Below, piece after piece: positions 19,955 through 28,260 of a DNA stretch of 64,000 nt. The position numbers and the translations under genes were made by a program. A model generated the notes under the pieces. It searched no databases and was not told where the DNA came from. It saw only the letters and a list, made by a program, of their open reading frames with translations. Origin of the DNA: Thiorhodococcus drewsii AZ1 (lineage in GTDB: Bacteria > Pseudomonadota > Gammaproteobacteria > Chromatiales > Chromatiaceae); the NCBI RefSeq assembly GCF_000224065.1, contig NZ_AFWT01000006.1:62001-126000 (forward strand). The letters run 5' to 3'. Within the stretch, counting starts at the first letter, position 1, and each line of letters begins with the position of its first letter.

Positions 19955-20316
19955 GCCGACGTGAGCGACGCGCGAAGCAAACCACTCACGCTGAGCACGC
20001 CCGCCTCGATCAGGCGCGCGCGTAGCACCGACCAGTCGAGCTCGGAGAGCTTGCGCCGCCCGTTGGGCGAAGTGCCCGAGCGGTTGGGCTTGCAGCGCAC
20101 GCGCGCCGAAGGATGGAGCGACGGATTCGCCAGCAACTCGACGAACTGTTCGAACGAGAGGTGGTGCTTGTCGTTGGACTTGCCGTTGAGCGAGACGTCG
20201 AAGTATTGCCCCTTGACGAGGTAGGGATGCGGGAGCTGTCCCTGCATCAGGTTGTAGGCGGCAGACACGGAGGTCAGACAGTTGTGCTCGTTGATGACAT
20301 CGCGCACGTTCAACAT
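19951..20316 (-). CDS. Unknown small protein coupled to csx16
   Basis: I do not recognise this 121-residue protein. It has a compact N-terminal half (LNVRDVINEHNCLTSVSAAY, then LPHPYLVKGQYFDVSLNGKS and HHLSFEQFVELLANPSLHP). A basic middle (VRCKPNRSGTSPNGRRKL) and an amphipathic C-terminal helix follow. There is no signal peptide or membrane helix. AAGGAG lies 8 nt before the chosen ATG at 20316, and its stop overlaps the csx16 start, so the two are coupled. This suggests a shared role in type III signalling or its control, which is inference from position only. Confidence 0.75.
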   Translation of the reverse strand: MLNVRDVINEHNCLTSVSAAYNLMQGQLPHPYLVKGQYFDVSLNGKSNDKHHLSFEQFVELLANPSLHPSARVRCKPNRSGTSPNGRRKLSELDWSVLRARLIEAGVLSVSGLLRASLTSA

Positions 20317-20484
20317 GGATGCGTCTCCTTGCAATCGAGTGATGGGCGGCCGGTCTCGTCAGAGGCCGGGGCCTGGGAGAACCTGTTGGCTGGACGTATT
20401 GAACAGGCGATTGGCTTTGCGGTCAGGATTCGCAAGCTTGCGAGCTTCGAGGCACCGATCGGCTTCACAGGTTTGCCTGATTCG

Positions 20485-20503
20485 TGGCGCCATTTTGGCG
20501 CCA
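20485..20503. promoter_or_regulatory. Candidate operator of the toxin-antitoxin pair
   Basis: Two copies of the palindromic octamer TGGCGCCA are separated by TTT (20485-20492 and 20496-20503), 44 bp before the antitoxin ATG. DUF1778 antitoxins usually bind such repeats through a ribbon-helix-helix fold and repress their own operon. A TATTGT hexamer just downstream could be a -10 box. Confidence 0.6.
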
Positions 20504-20546
20504 GTGCTATTGTTCTCTCCATACTGGTCAAACAGGGTCCTTCCCC

Positions 20547-20858
20547 ATGATTTCCCACGAGCCAAACCGACAATCGCGCATTGGCGCGCGCGTGCCGCCC
20601 GAGGTTTTGCGCACACTGCATCAGGCGGCCGATCTCACCGGAGCAACGCTCAATCAATTCCTCGTGCAGGCCGCGCTCAAAGAGGCCCGGTCCGTCATCG
20701 AGCGCGAGCAACGGCTGCAACTGTCCCGCCGCGATGCCGAGCGTTTGCTGGAACTGCTGGAAAATCCACCGCCACCCAATCAGGCGCTCACCGACGCTCA
20801 GACGCGTTATCAAGGACTGAAACGTGATGCTGATTCAGCCTTTGACTGGCAGCCATGA
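20547..20858 (+). CDS. DUF1778 (TacA-type) antitoxin
   Basis: This 103-residue protein has an N-terminal ribbon-helix-helix segment (SRIGARVPPEVLRTLHQAA, then LTGATLNQFLVQAALKEAR) and a C-terminal toxin-neutralising tail ending DSAFDWQP. That is the DUF1778 antitoxin layout. It overlaps the GNAT toxin gene by 35 bp. The upstream palindromes are a likely autoregulatory operator. The pair runs opposite to the flanking CRISPR operons. Confidence 0.85.
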   Translation: MISHEPNRQSRIGARVPPEVLRTLHQAADLTGATLNQFLVQAALKEARSVIEREQRLQLSRRDAERLLELLENPPPPNQALTDAQTRYQGLKRDADSAFDWQP

Positions 20859-21300
20859 TCGGCGCGGCTTCGACTGCGGGCGGGTCGAACTCAATGACTG
20901 GCTGGCCAAGGTTGCGCGCCAACATCAGAACAAGGGCTTGTCCAAGACCTTTGTGGCCGTTCAGGAGCAGGCCCCCTCGGCGATCCTGGGCTATTACGCC
21001 CTGACGCTCACCGAAGTCGATACCGCTGTCTTGCCTGAAAGCCATTCCAAACGGTTGCCTCGCATCATTCCGGGCGTCCGGCTCGGGCGTTTGGCCGTAG
21101 GTCACCAGCATCAGGCCAAGGGTCTCGGCGAGCTGTTGTTGATGAACGCGATCGAGCGCGTCCATGCCATTCGCGCTCATGCAGGCGTGGTCGGACTCTT
21201 CATCGATGCCATCGATGACCAGGCTGTCGGGTTCTATCGGCGCTATGGCGCCCTCCCATTTCTCGATGATCCCTTGAAATTGTTCCTGCCGGTCGGTTGA
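20824..21300 (+). CDS. GNAT-family toxin (TacT/AtaT-like acetyltransferase)
   Basis: This 158-residue acetyltransferase has the toxin-type start PLTGSHDRRGFDCGRVELND, an acetyl-CoA loop region (RLGRLAVGHQHQAKGLGELL) and the terminal FYRRYGALPF motif with the conserved tyrosine. Relatives acetylate aminoacyl-tRNA and stop translation. Translation may start at GTG 20824 or ATG 20827. The gene ends 56 bp before the convergent cmr6 stop, with a short hairpin (TGCGTC/GACGCA at 21327-21344) between them. Confidence 0.87.
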   Translation: MMLIQPLTGSHDRRGFDCGRVELNDWLAKVARQHQNKGLSKTFVAVQEQAPSAILGYYALTLTEVDTAVLPESHSKRLPRIIPGVRLGRLAVGHQHQAKGLGELLLMNAIERVHAIRAHAGVVGLFIDAIDDQAVGFYRRYGALPFLDDPLKLFLPVG

Positions 21301-21356
21301 GCACAGCCCTGGGTTTCTGGTTTCGCTGCGTCTGGAGGGACGCACGCAAGCTTTCA

Positions 21357-22511
21357 TCAACCCTTGAGCCACTGCAGCACGAGCAAGGTGTTCTGGTAGT
21401 CGCGATCCTTGTCGGGCTTCTTGGCCTGTGATTGCGGTTTCCATTGTCCTTTCGTTGCCTTCATCCGTGCTTCCAGCCAGTGTGCGACACGCTGCCGCTC
21501 TTCGCCCTGCCAGCGACCACTCTTCACTTGGCCGATCAGATAGACGATCTCGCTCTGGTTCTTGTCCGGGCGCGCGTCGATCAGATCGAGCAAAGTGCGC
21601 TCAAAAGGGTCCAAACGTTCACGCTCGGCCAGGCGTTCAGCCTCTCGACGCCTGGTCTCAGCGGCCTCCCTTGTCTTCTGCTCGCGCTGTTCTTGATCCT
21701 TGTACAACTGGCGAGTACCGGACTCATTCTCTTGCATCTGTCCATAGCCGACCGCCGTTTTGGCTCCAGCACCGAGCCAGTCCAGCGCCTGTTTCAACGC
21801 CTTGAACACGGCGTCCAATTCACTGGCCAAGTCGGGATGACGTGGGGCAATGCCGAACAGCAGTTGAGGCTTGCTGGCGACCAGGAAGGGCACCGGCACC
21901 GGGGCATGCCAGTCGGCGGGAACCTTGTCCGGCTCATGGCGCCAGTCCTGGATCTCACCGCCCTGTTCGTACCACTTGCCCATGTGTGGTGTCATCACAT
22001 CGGCGCGCAGGTTGACCGGTGCGATTGGCAAGGCATCGAAGAAGAGGAAGGCGCCGGCCTGATCGAGACTGCCGAACCAGGTTGCGAGCCGTTGCTGACG
22101 CTGCTCGTCGTCGAGTGAGTCGTCCCAGACTTCAACCCAGGCGCGCACCAATCCCTTGACCGCGCTGCCAGCCAGGTAGGGCACCCCGAGGGTGTGATGC
22201 CAGGCCAGGCCGTTCTCGACCGGATGAGGCAGACCGAGTCCGGTGGCGAAGTGCCAGTCGGCGGCAAAGACCGCGCCGCGACCACCGAGCGTAGTCACGA
22301 GTTCGAGTTGACGTTGGACGGCCTCTTCCAGTGACGGCCCGTCCCCGGCACGCTTGGCGTTGCTCTTGACCCATTGGGCCTTGCCCTCGGCTGGAACCTG
22401 CCACTGATCGTCATAGGCATTGAAGAAACGTTCATACCAGAGTCCACGATGTCCACCATCGGGCATGGCGTTCGGTGCTGGATGATTATCGAGATAGAGT
22501 GGCAAGGTCAT
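21357..22511 (-). CDS. cmr6: Type III-B RAMP protein Cmr6
   Basis: This 384-residue protein has the Cmr6 pattern VPYLAGSAVKGLVRAWVEVW, and KTAVGYGQM as the glycine-rich RAMP element. Cmr6 caps the 3' end of the Cmr complex. After about residue 260 there is a highly charged coiled-coil-like extension (EQREQKTREAAETRRREAER) and a further helical domain, longer than the usual family. It overlaps cmr5 by 4 bp and is the last gene of the operon. Confidence 0.93.
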   Translation of the reverse strand: MTLPLYLDNHPAPNAMPDGGHRGLWYERFFNAYDDQWQVPAEGKAQWVKSNAKRAGDGPSLEEAVQRQLELVTTLGGRGAVFAADWHFATGLGLPHPVENGLAWHHTLGVPYLAGSAVKGLVRAWVEVWDDSLDDEQRQQRLATWFGSLDQAGAFLFFDALPIAPVNLRADVMTPHMGKWYEQGGEIQDWRHEPDKVPADWHAPVPVPFLVASKPQLLFGIAPRHPDLASELDAVFKALKQALDWLGAGAKTAVGYGQMQENESGTRQLYKDQEQREQKTREAAETRRREAERLAERERLDPFERTLLDLIDARPDKNQSEIVYLIGQVKSGRWQGEERQRVAHWLEARMKATKGQWKPQSQAKKPDKDRDYQNTLLVLQWLKG

Positions 22512-23050
22512 GATGCAACGCCCCCCTCATCGGCCTCATCCTCACGCGCCAGGAAGGCACTCGCCAGCTTCTTCACCCAGTCGAGAAACAGCAGCGACTC
22601 GATCTGAGCAGCCAGATAGGCGTCCTGTTCGGATTGGGTGATGGCGGCGAGCAGATCGGGCTTACCGTCGAAGGGGCGCTCAGCTTGCGCCAACCAGTCA
22701 CCGAGTAGCGCATAGAGTCGGTAATAGACATGGTCGGTGCCTTTGCGCCGGTAGAAAGCAGCAGTCTGCCCCAATCCGTTGGCGCGGATCATGAAGGGCA
22801 TCGCGCTGGCGTGGCTATTGAATTCCTTCTGTGTCTTGAGATCGTTGCGCCATTCCTCGGCGAGTGCCTTGATGCGGTCCAAGGCGAAGCGCGCGCGTTG
22901 TTGCTCGGGCGTTCCCCTATCGCGGGGCTCCTCGCGAGCCGAGGGTGATGGGGGCAAATCACGCGAGACACTGACCGCCGCAGGTGGCTGCGTCGCGGGC
23001 GCGTCCTTGCGGTATTTGGGTGGACCTGCCGGTTTGTGCTTCTTGGCCAT
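22508..23050 (-). CDS. cmr5: Type III-B small subunit Cmr5
   Basis: The C-terminal ~130 residues match the all-helical Cmr5 small subunit (RFALDRIKALAEEW, FMIRANGLGQTAAFYRRKG, YYRLYALLGDWL). The 180-residue length exceeds the common 120-140 because of a proline/charged N-terminal extension of about 50 residues (KYRKDAPATQPPAAVSVSRD). The extension looks disordered. It lies 3 bp after cmr4. Confidence 0.9.
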   Translation of the reverse strand: MAKKHKPAGPPKYRKDAPATQPPAAVSVSRDLPPSPSAREEPRDRGTPEQQRARFALDRIKALAEEWRNDLKTQKEFNSHASAMPFMIRANGLGQTAAFYRRKGTDHVYYRLYALLGDWLAQAERPFDGKPDLLAAITQSEQDAYLAAQIESLLFLDWVKKLASAFLAREDEADEGGVAS

Positions 23051-23053
23051 GCC

Positions 23054-23938
23054 TCAACCCTCCCCGTGCTGAACACTAACCTTGCACCAGCCCATGCCAA
23101 CGGTCTCGTTGCCGCCGAGCTGTAGATAGGGCCGCTGGCCGAACAGGTCGCCGGTCACGTGGGCGAGCACCTCGGCGGCGCTCTTGTCGGCTTCCTTCCG
23201 GCGTGCCGCCTGGGCATGCAGGGCGACATAGAGCAAGGTGTCGGGCGGCAGGCTCTCCTCGTACCAGAGCGCGCCGGGCTTGACGGTCTTGGTCCTGTTG
23301 TCGATACAGACATGCGCATTGACCGGCGTGGCGAATTGGGCCAGATGGCTGAAGCGGTCGTCATCGACCAGGGCCAGTTGCTTGCGCAGGGCGGTCTCGG
23401 CATCGAAGCGATCCATCAGGCTCGCCAACACAGGGATGATGGTCTCGAAGTCGGCTTGCTCGGTACGCAGTCGAAATTCCTCCAGATAGAGCGATTCGCC
23501 CGTCGGCTCGGGGAGCAGAACGGTTTGGCGGTCGAGACGCGCGAACGCTGCCGGCAGATCGAAGGCAGTCAATCCCAGCCGCGCGGCATCGGCGGCGAAG
23601 CGGCGCAGCAACGCCGGACAGGTCACCCATTTGAAGTGTCCGGTCAGTGAGCGCACCGGCAGCAGCAAGAGGCGGGCGTCACCGACAAGCAGGGCGCCGG
23701 CATGATCGGAGGCGTTATTGGTCTCGGGGCCGAAAACGGCAGTCAACCATGGCGCGTTCTTTTCTGTGTTCTCTTCGGCCAGGGCACGCAGCGCGCCCTT
23801 GACCGCCGAGCCGTAGACCACGGGCCAACCGGTATGCGCCTCGCGCTGAATCGGCAGGTCGACGACTCCGCCGCTCTGTCCGGCGCCGGCGTGAATGGAC
23901 GTCTCGGCCAGCAGGCCGAGTAGGGCTGAAGTGTTCAT
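23054..23938 (-). CDS. cmr4: Type III-B backbone subunit Cmr4 (Cas7 family)
   Basis: This 294-residue protein has the Cmr4 signature ETSIHAGAGQSGGVVDLPIQ followed by REAHTGWPVVYGSAVKGALR. D27 sits where Cmr4 proteins carry the aspartate that cleaves target RNA at 6-nt intervals, so backbone RNase activity is likely retained. It overlaps cmr3 by 4 bp. Confidence 0.96.
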   Translation of the reverse strand: MNTSALLGLLAETSIHAGAGQSGGVVDLPIQREAHTGWPVVYGSAVKGALRALAEENTEKNAPWLTAVFGPETNNASDHAGALLVGDARLLLLPVRSLTGHFKWVTCPALLRRFAADAARLGLTAFDLPAAFARLDRQTVLLPEPTGESLYLEEFRLRTEQADFETIIPVLASLMDRFDAETALRKQLALVDDDRFSHLAQFATPVNAHVCIDNRTKTVKPGALWYEESLPPDTLLYVALHAQAARRKEADKSAAEVLAHVTGDLFGQRPYLQLGGNETVGMGWCKVSVQHGEG

Positions 23939-25080
23939 GCGTTTTCGTCTCCTTCGATTGGCCAGAGTCCGACGGCCAGTTCCCCACGCCCGAGGGCGGA
24001 ATCGCGACCGATATGCTGTCCGTGCAGCGCCTCGACCGCAGCTCGGGCATCCACCCCGTCATCGAGGGTGCAGAAATAGATGCTTCCGGCCGGAACCAGA
24101 CTACGCACCGGACGCGGGCGCTGGTTGGCCAAATCCCAGCCCCCCTCACGGGCGGTTTTGCCGATGACGGCACAGCGCAAGGTCAGGGAGACACCCCGAA
24201 TTTTGCCCTGCCAGACACCTAATCCATCACGCTCGCTCGGGATGAATCCGGGCGGCAGCCACTCACGGTCGAAATCAGCGGGCGTCAGCAGCATCAACGC
24301 CAGCTGGTTCCCTTGTGCCACCGGCGGCTCCGGCCCCACCGGTTGCTCCGCCACCAGGCGTACCGCGCTGGGACGCGCCTCGCCGCCGAAGCGGATCACG
24401 TCCGACGTGGACAGCATGTCGGCGCTCAGACCGCGTGACCCGACGCCGATGGCCAGCCCCGCTCGCGGGCGCAAATGGCGGGTCTGATACAGCAGACCGT
24501 CCCGACCGGTGCGTCGCGCGTTGTCGCGGGCAATACCCAAGCGAGGTTCCTCGTCGAAGAGGTCGTCATTGAAGAGCACGCGCGCGGGCACCTTGCCCGC
24601 AAGAACCCGTTGCAGGTCCGCGCGCTCCAGCCAGCCACCTTCCAGGGGCTTGGCACCGAGGAGCGGCCCGTCCGCCGTGGCGCGAATCTGCGGCAGAGTC
24701 ACCCGCCCTAGGTCGCAGGTCACAGGCTCGCCGGGCTCCAAGAAGCGATACTTGCCGTCCTTGCCGAGCAGATGCTGGGGAACGGGATAGAGCCGTGCGC
24801 CATTCCACAGGGGATAAGGGCCAGTCAGTTCGAGCTGGCCCAGGCTGTCACCATCCCCGATCAGAGCCCGCAGCTCGGCGTACGCGTCTGCCTCGGGAAA
24901 ACGCGACCAGTCCACCTGCTGCTGCTCGCCAATCAGGGTCCGGAGGGCGCCGGCCACCGTGCGCGCCGGAGGCGGGAACAGACTGCTCAGCTCGTTGTGG
25001 CCGCTGGTCTCGAAACCACGCGCCTCGCGGAAGAACCAGGTGTCGAGTGGGTCGAACCGCCAGTAGAGCGTCTCTGTCAT
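23935..25080 (-). CDS. cmr3: Type III-B subunit Cmr3 (Cas5 family)
   Basis: This 381-residue RAMP protein begins DPLDTWFFREARGFE with the typical SLFPPPARTVAGALRTLIG motif. It carries the glycine-rich RDSALGRGELAVGLW near the C-terminus. Cmr3 pairs with Cas10 and holds the crRNA 5' handle. It overlaps cmr2 by 4 bp. Confidence 0.95.
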   Translation of the reverse strand: MTETLYWRFDPLDTWFFREARGFETSGHNELSSLFPPPARTVAGALRTLIGEQQQVDWSRFPEADAYAELRALIGDGDSLGQLELTGPYPLWNGARLYPVPQHLLGKDGKYRFLEPGEPVTCDLGRVTLPQIRATADGPLLGAKPLEGGWLERADLQRVLAGKVPARVLFNDDLFDEEPRLGIARDNARRTGRDGLLYQTRHLRPRAGLAIGVGSRGLSADMLSTSDVIRFGGEARPSAVRLVAEQPVGPEPPVAQGNQLALMLLTPADFDREWLPPGFIPSERDGLGVWQGKIRGVSLTLRCAVIGKTAREGGWDLANQRPRPVRSLVPAGSIYFCTLDDGVDARAAVEALHGQHIGRDSALGRGELAVGLWPIEGDENA

Positions 25081-27023
25081 GACCGTTCCCTTCCTTTCTG
25101 CGCCAGGAAGCGCACCAGCAGCGCGGCGTCGGCCTCCAAGCGTGGCTGTTGGTAGAACTCGATGCCTGCTTGCGGAACCATCGGCATGACCTGCGTAGCC
25201 CGCCGTGGTTTGTCCTCATCTGACGTGTAGCGTCTGACCGGGGAACACTGCTTCAGCAAGGGACGGATCAAGGCTTCGGCCTCCTGGATCTTCAGAGTGA
25301 GCCCTCGATTGACACCGGATGCCAGATAATCGACGGCCAACAGCGACGTAGCCTGCTCCAGGTCGAAGATGGCTTCGGCATCCGGTTGGCCCTTGGGCGG
25401 ATTGAGAAAGGCGAAGCGTTCGCGGATCCGATAGAAGAATTTGCTGCTGAAATCCGCCGCCTCACCGGACTCATCCGCCGCGAACCTTTCGGCCAAGCGC
25501 GTGATGGTGAGTTGCTCGGGTGCCTCGACGCTCAGCGCACAGAGCCAAGGCCGCGCCCATTGCAGCGCCTCGCCGCTAGACTTGACCACGCGTACCGCCA
25601 GGGCATCGCGACCGGTGGCGTCCTTGGCGATGTCGTCGAGCAGATGATGGCTGTCGCGCAGTAGCCGCGTCAGCGGGATCTTGACGTGAGCGAAGGTGAC
25701 GGCGGCGGAGATGGTCGAGCAGCCCTCCTTGCCAAACGCTTCCTTGAAGGCCGCGAGGTAGACCGCGCGAATGGCTGTGGCACAGCCGAGTGCATCCTCC
25801 AGCGGCAGCAGGGCCAGCACGTCGTCACCACCGGCGTAGATGAGAAAGCCGTTGTGCTGATCGACCAGCTCGGGAACCGCCGATGTGAAGGCGTTGAGCG
25901 CCCGCGAAATCTTGGGCGGCGCCTGCAGATCCGTTTGCAGCAGTTGGCCCAGGCTGTCGCCGTCCATCAGCAAGATGGCGTAGAAGGGCGCGGGTGGGGT
26001 CTTACAATCCAGGATCTTGAGCGCCTTGCGTACTTCTTTGACCTTATCGCGATTCTGGCAGAGTGCCCGGTTCTCCAGCACATGGGGGAAGAGCGCGCTG
26101 GAATGCAGCCGGGTGAGTACCTCGCTTCGGGTCTCGCGCACGCAGCGCAGCAGGCGAAGGCCGCCATCGGACCCATCGAGCAGGTTTTCGGTCGCCGCGC
26201 GCAGGGTCTCCAGATCCTCGGAGCGGGCGCCATCCAGCCCGGCCACCCAGTGCGCGGCGGCCAAATCGAGCGTTGAAGGCATCTGGCCATCGAGTTGCCA
26301 GCCATGCAAGGTCCAGCCGTCGGGCATTGTGGCGCTCAGCTTGGCGAAAGCCCCCACGAACCGGCGCTTGATGAAGGCGATGGCGCAAAGATGCTCGCCT
26401 TCATCGAAATCACGTGGAAATTGTTTGCGCTGTCCCTCCCAGAAGTCCTTCAGACAGGCATCGCCAGGAGCGACGGCGCCAGACAGCTCTTGCCAGCCGG
26501 CCATCATCGAGCACTTCACGCCACCCTCAACGGGCGGCAGGTGCGTGCGCCAATTCTTGCGCCGATCGAGCAGGCTGTTGTCCTCGCCCAAAGCCCAACT
26601 GATCTCCCAAAAGCCGTCGATCTGACGCTCCCAGATCGCGCGCGTGTCCGCGCTAGGGTCATGCGGCCGCAGATCTCGTGTCCAGACCGACTCGGCCAGC
26701 GCTCGCCAGGCGTCGCGAACGCTTTGCTCAATATGCACAGGATCGAAATCACCCGGAACCTTGCACTGAATCGCCTTGAAGCGGTTGGGGATGCAGCCCT
26801 GGCGTGGGGTGTCGCCCGATCCTTTGCCTGTCAGCCAGCCGAGATAGCCGTCATCTGGACTCGGAAAGTCAATGGTGCCCCCTTGTTGTTTCACTGCCAG
26901 CATGGCCGCTCCAGCCAGCCAGGACAGTAGAAAGGAACCGGCCCAGAAATCGCGCGTGCGCCGCGCTTGAGCCACGAATCCCTGCACGGGACCAAGGGTG
27001 AAGTGGAAGGTTTGGTCGCTCAT
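25077..27023 (-). CDS. cmr2: Type III-B signalling subunit Cmr2/Cas10, HD-less
   Basis: This 648-residue Cas10 begins directly with the Cmr2 motif LGPVQGFVAQARRTRDFWAG, so the N-terminal HD nuclease present in many Cas10 proteins is absent. The cyclase palm is intact: LLMDGDSLGQ (351-360) supplies the first metal-binding Asp, and GGDD is at 398-401 in YAGGDDVLAL. Cyclic oligoadenylate synthesis is therefore expected, while Cas10 ssDNA cleavage is not. It overlaps cmr1 and cmr3 by 4 bp each. Confidence 0.95.
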   Translation of the reverse strand: MSDQTFHFTLGPVQGFVAQARRTRDFWAGSFLLSWLAGAAMLAVKQQGGTIDFPSPDDGYLGWLTGKGSGDTPRQGCIPNRFKAIQCKVPGDFDPVHIEQSVRDAWRALAESVWTRDLRPHDPSADTRAIWERQIDGFWEISWALGEDNSLLDRRKNWRTHLPPVEGGVKCSMMAGWQELSGAVAPGDACLKDFWEGQRKQFPRDFDEGEHLCAIAFIKRRFVGAFAKLSATMPDGWTLHGWQLDGQMPSTLDLAAAHWVAGLDGARSEDLETLRAATENLLDGSDGGLRLLRCVRETRSEVLTRLHSSALFPHVLENRALCQNRDKVKEVRKALKILDCKTPPAPFYAILLMDGDSLGQLLQTDLQAPPKISRALNAFTSAVPELVDQHNGFLIYAGGDDVLALLPLEDALGCATAIRAVYLAAFKEAFGKEGCSTISAAVTFAHVKIPLTRLLRDSHHLLDDIAKDATGRDALAVRVVKSSGEALQWARPWLCALSVEAPEQLTITRLAERFAADESGEAADFSSKFFYRIRERFAFLNPPKGQPDAEAIFDLEQATSLLAVDYLASGVNRGLTLKIQEAEALIRPLLKQCSPVRRYTSDEDKPRRATQVMPMVPQAGIEFYQQPRLEADAALLVRFLAQKGRERS

Positions 27024-28210
27024 GAGCGAGCCTCCAGAAGGTTGCGCCGCTCGCGAAAGCGATCCATGAACGCATGCAAGACACCCCAGTCGGGGTCAGC
27101 TTCGACACGGCGCATCGGCCCCTTGGCTTTCAAGCCAATCGACCAATCTTCGGGCAGAAATTGCGCTGGCAACAGGGTCACCAGCCCGGCAACCGAGCCG
27201 TCCGGAAATTGATGCGGATGCAGGAACAGGGGCGAGGCACGCCTGTGTGACCCCAGATCGCTCCAACCGCCGCCGGGTTTCGGGGCAACCGCATTGAACT
27301 CTGCTTTCTGCTTGCTGGAACTGAAGAAATAGTTGTGCGGCAGACCGAACACCGCCCGGCGTGGGTGACAATCGACCTGATCGCCATTCGTGACCGCCAA
27401 GGCAAGATCGTGATCGTCGGGAAAGTTGCGCTCCGCAGGTTGGCCAGCCACTTTGCCGTTCTGCCCAAAACTGCGGTAGCGCTGCATCTCGTTGCCGATG
27501 TCACCAAGTAAACGCCAAGGATCTCGATGCGCGACGGGCAGCAGATCGATCCGGCTGTGCCGGGAAAAGGCCGTAAATGGGGGGAGTGAATCGAGCCGGT
27601 CCGCGCTCAGATCGGCCAGTGCCCCGGCCAGCTCGTCGGCCGTTGCCGGGACGGCGAGTTCAGTGCCCGCGAGCGTCTGAATCGCTAGCGCACCAAACCC
27701 TTTGCGGGCGCGACTGCCAAGCCCCCCAAGCAATCCAAGCGCCATCAGCGCCTGTGCGACCGACAGGCGCTGATCCGTCGTCGTGCCAGGGCGAAAGCGC
27801 AGCGTCACGCGCACCTCGCCGGGGGCAATGGCCTCACGCAGATATTGGTCCCTGAAGTGATACAGCCCCAGGCCGAGCAGGTATTGATGGCCCGCGCTTG
27901 CGCTTGGCAGGCTTGCCTTTTTAAGTGTGCGCGCCTCGGTATCGACCCGTAGCAGACAGCAGCCCTGTCCACTTGCCTCACCGTCGGCGGCGAGACCAAA
28001 CAGCCGCGCCTCGCCCTGATGGAGCAATCGCAACGCAGCAGCCTCATCACGCGCCTCGCGCAGACAGCGCCCCCAATTCAACGCCCGCCACCAGAACCGC
28101 AACGCCCCCTTGAGCGCGGGTGGACGGATGCCATCGCTCGGCGTCTGATCCGCTCCGCCGATGAACATCGGGGTGACGATGCGGTAGGTTGCTTCCAGGG
28201 TCTCAGGCAC
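27020..28210 (-). CDS. cmr1: Type III-B RAMP protein Cmr1
   Basis: This 396-residue protein has the Cmr1 pattern ATYRIVTPMFIGGADQ, IRPPALKGALRFWWRALN and GLGSRARKGFGALAIQ. Cmr1 sits at the 3' end of the complex with Cmr6. It is the first structural gene of the Cmr set, 50 bp downstream of the CARF-HEPN gene. Confidence 0.94.
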   Translation of the reverse strand: MPETLEATYRIVTPMFIGGADQTPSDGIRPPALKGALRFWWRALNWGRCLREARDEAAALRLLHQGEARLFGLAADGEASGQGCCLLRVDTEARTLKKASLPSASAGHQYLLGLGLYHFRDQYLREAIAPGEVRVTLRFRPGTTTDQRLSVAQALMALGLLGGLGSRARKGFGALAIQTLAGTELAVPATADELAGALADLSADRLDSLPPFTAFSRHSRIDLLPVAHRDPWRLLGDIGNEMQRYRSFGQNGKVAGQPAERNFPDDHDLALAVTNGDQVDCHPRRAVFGLPHNYFFSSSKQKAEFNAVAPKPGGGWSDLGSHRRASPLFLHPHQFPDGSVAGLVTLLPAQFLPEDWSIGLKAKGPMRRVEADPDWGVLHAFMDRFRERRNLLEARS

Positions 28211-28260
28211 GTTGGATACTCCATGTCGTCAGTTACAGGAAGGGCTCCTTCCAGGCATTG

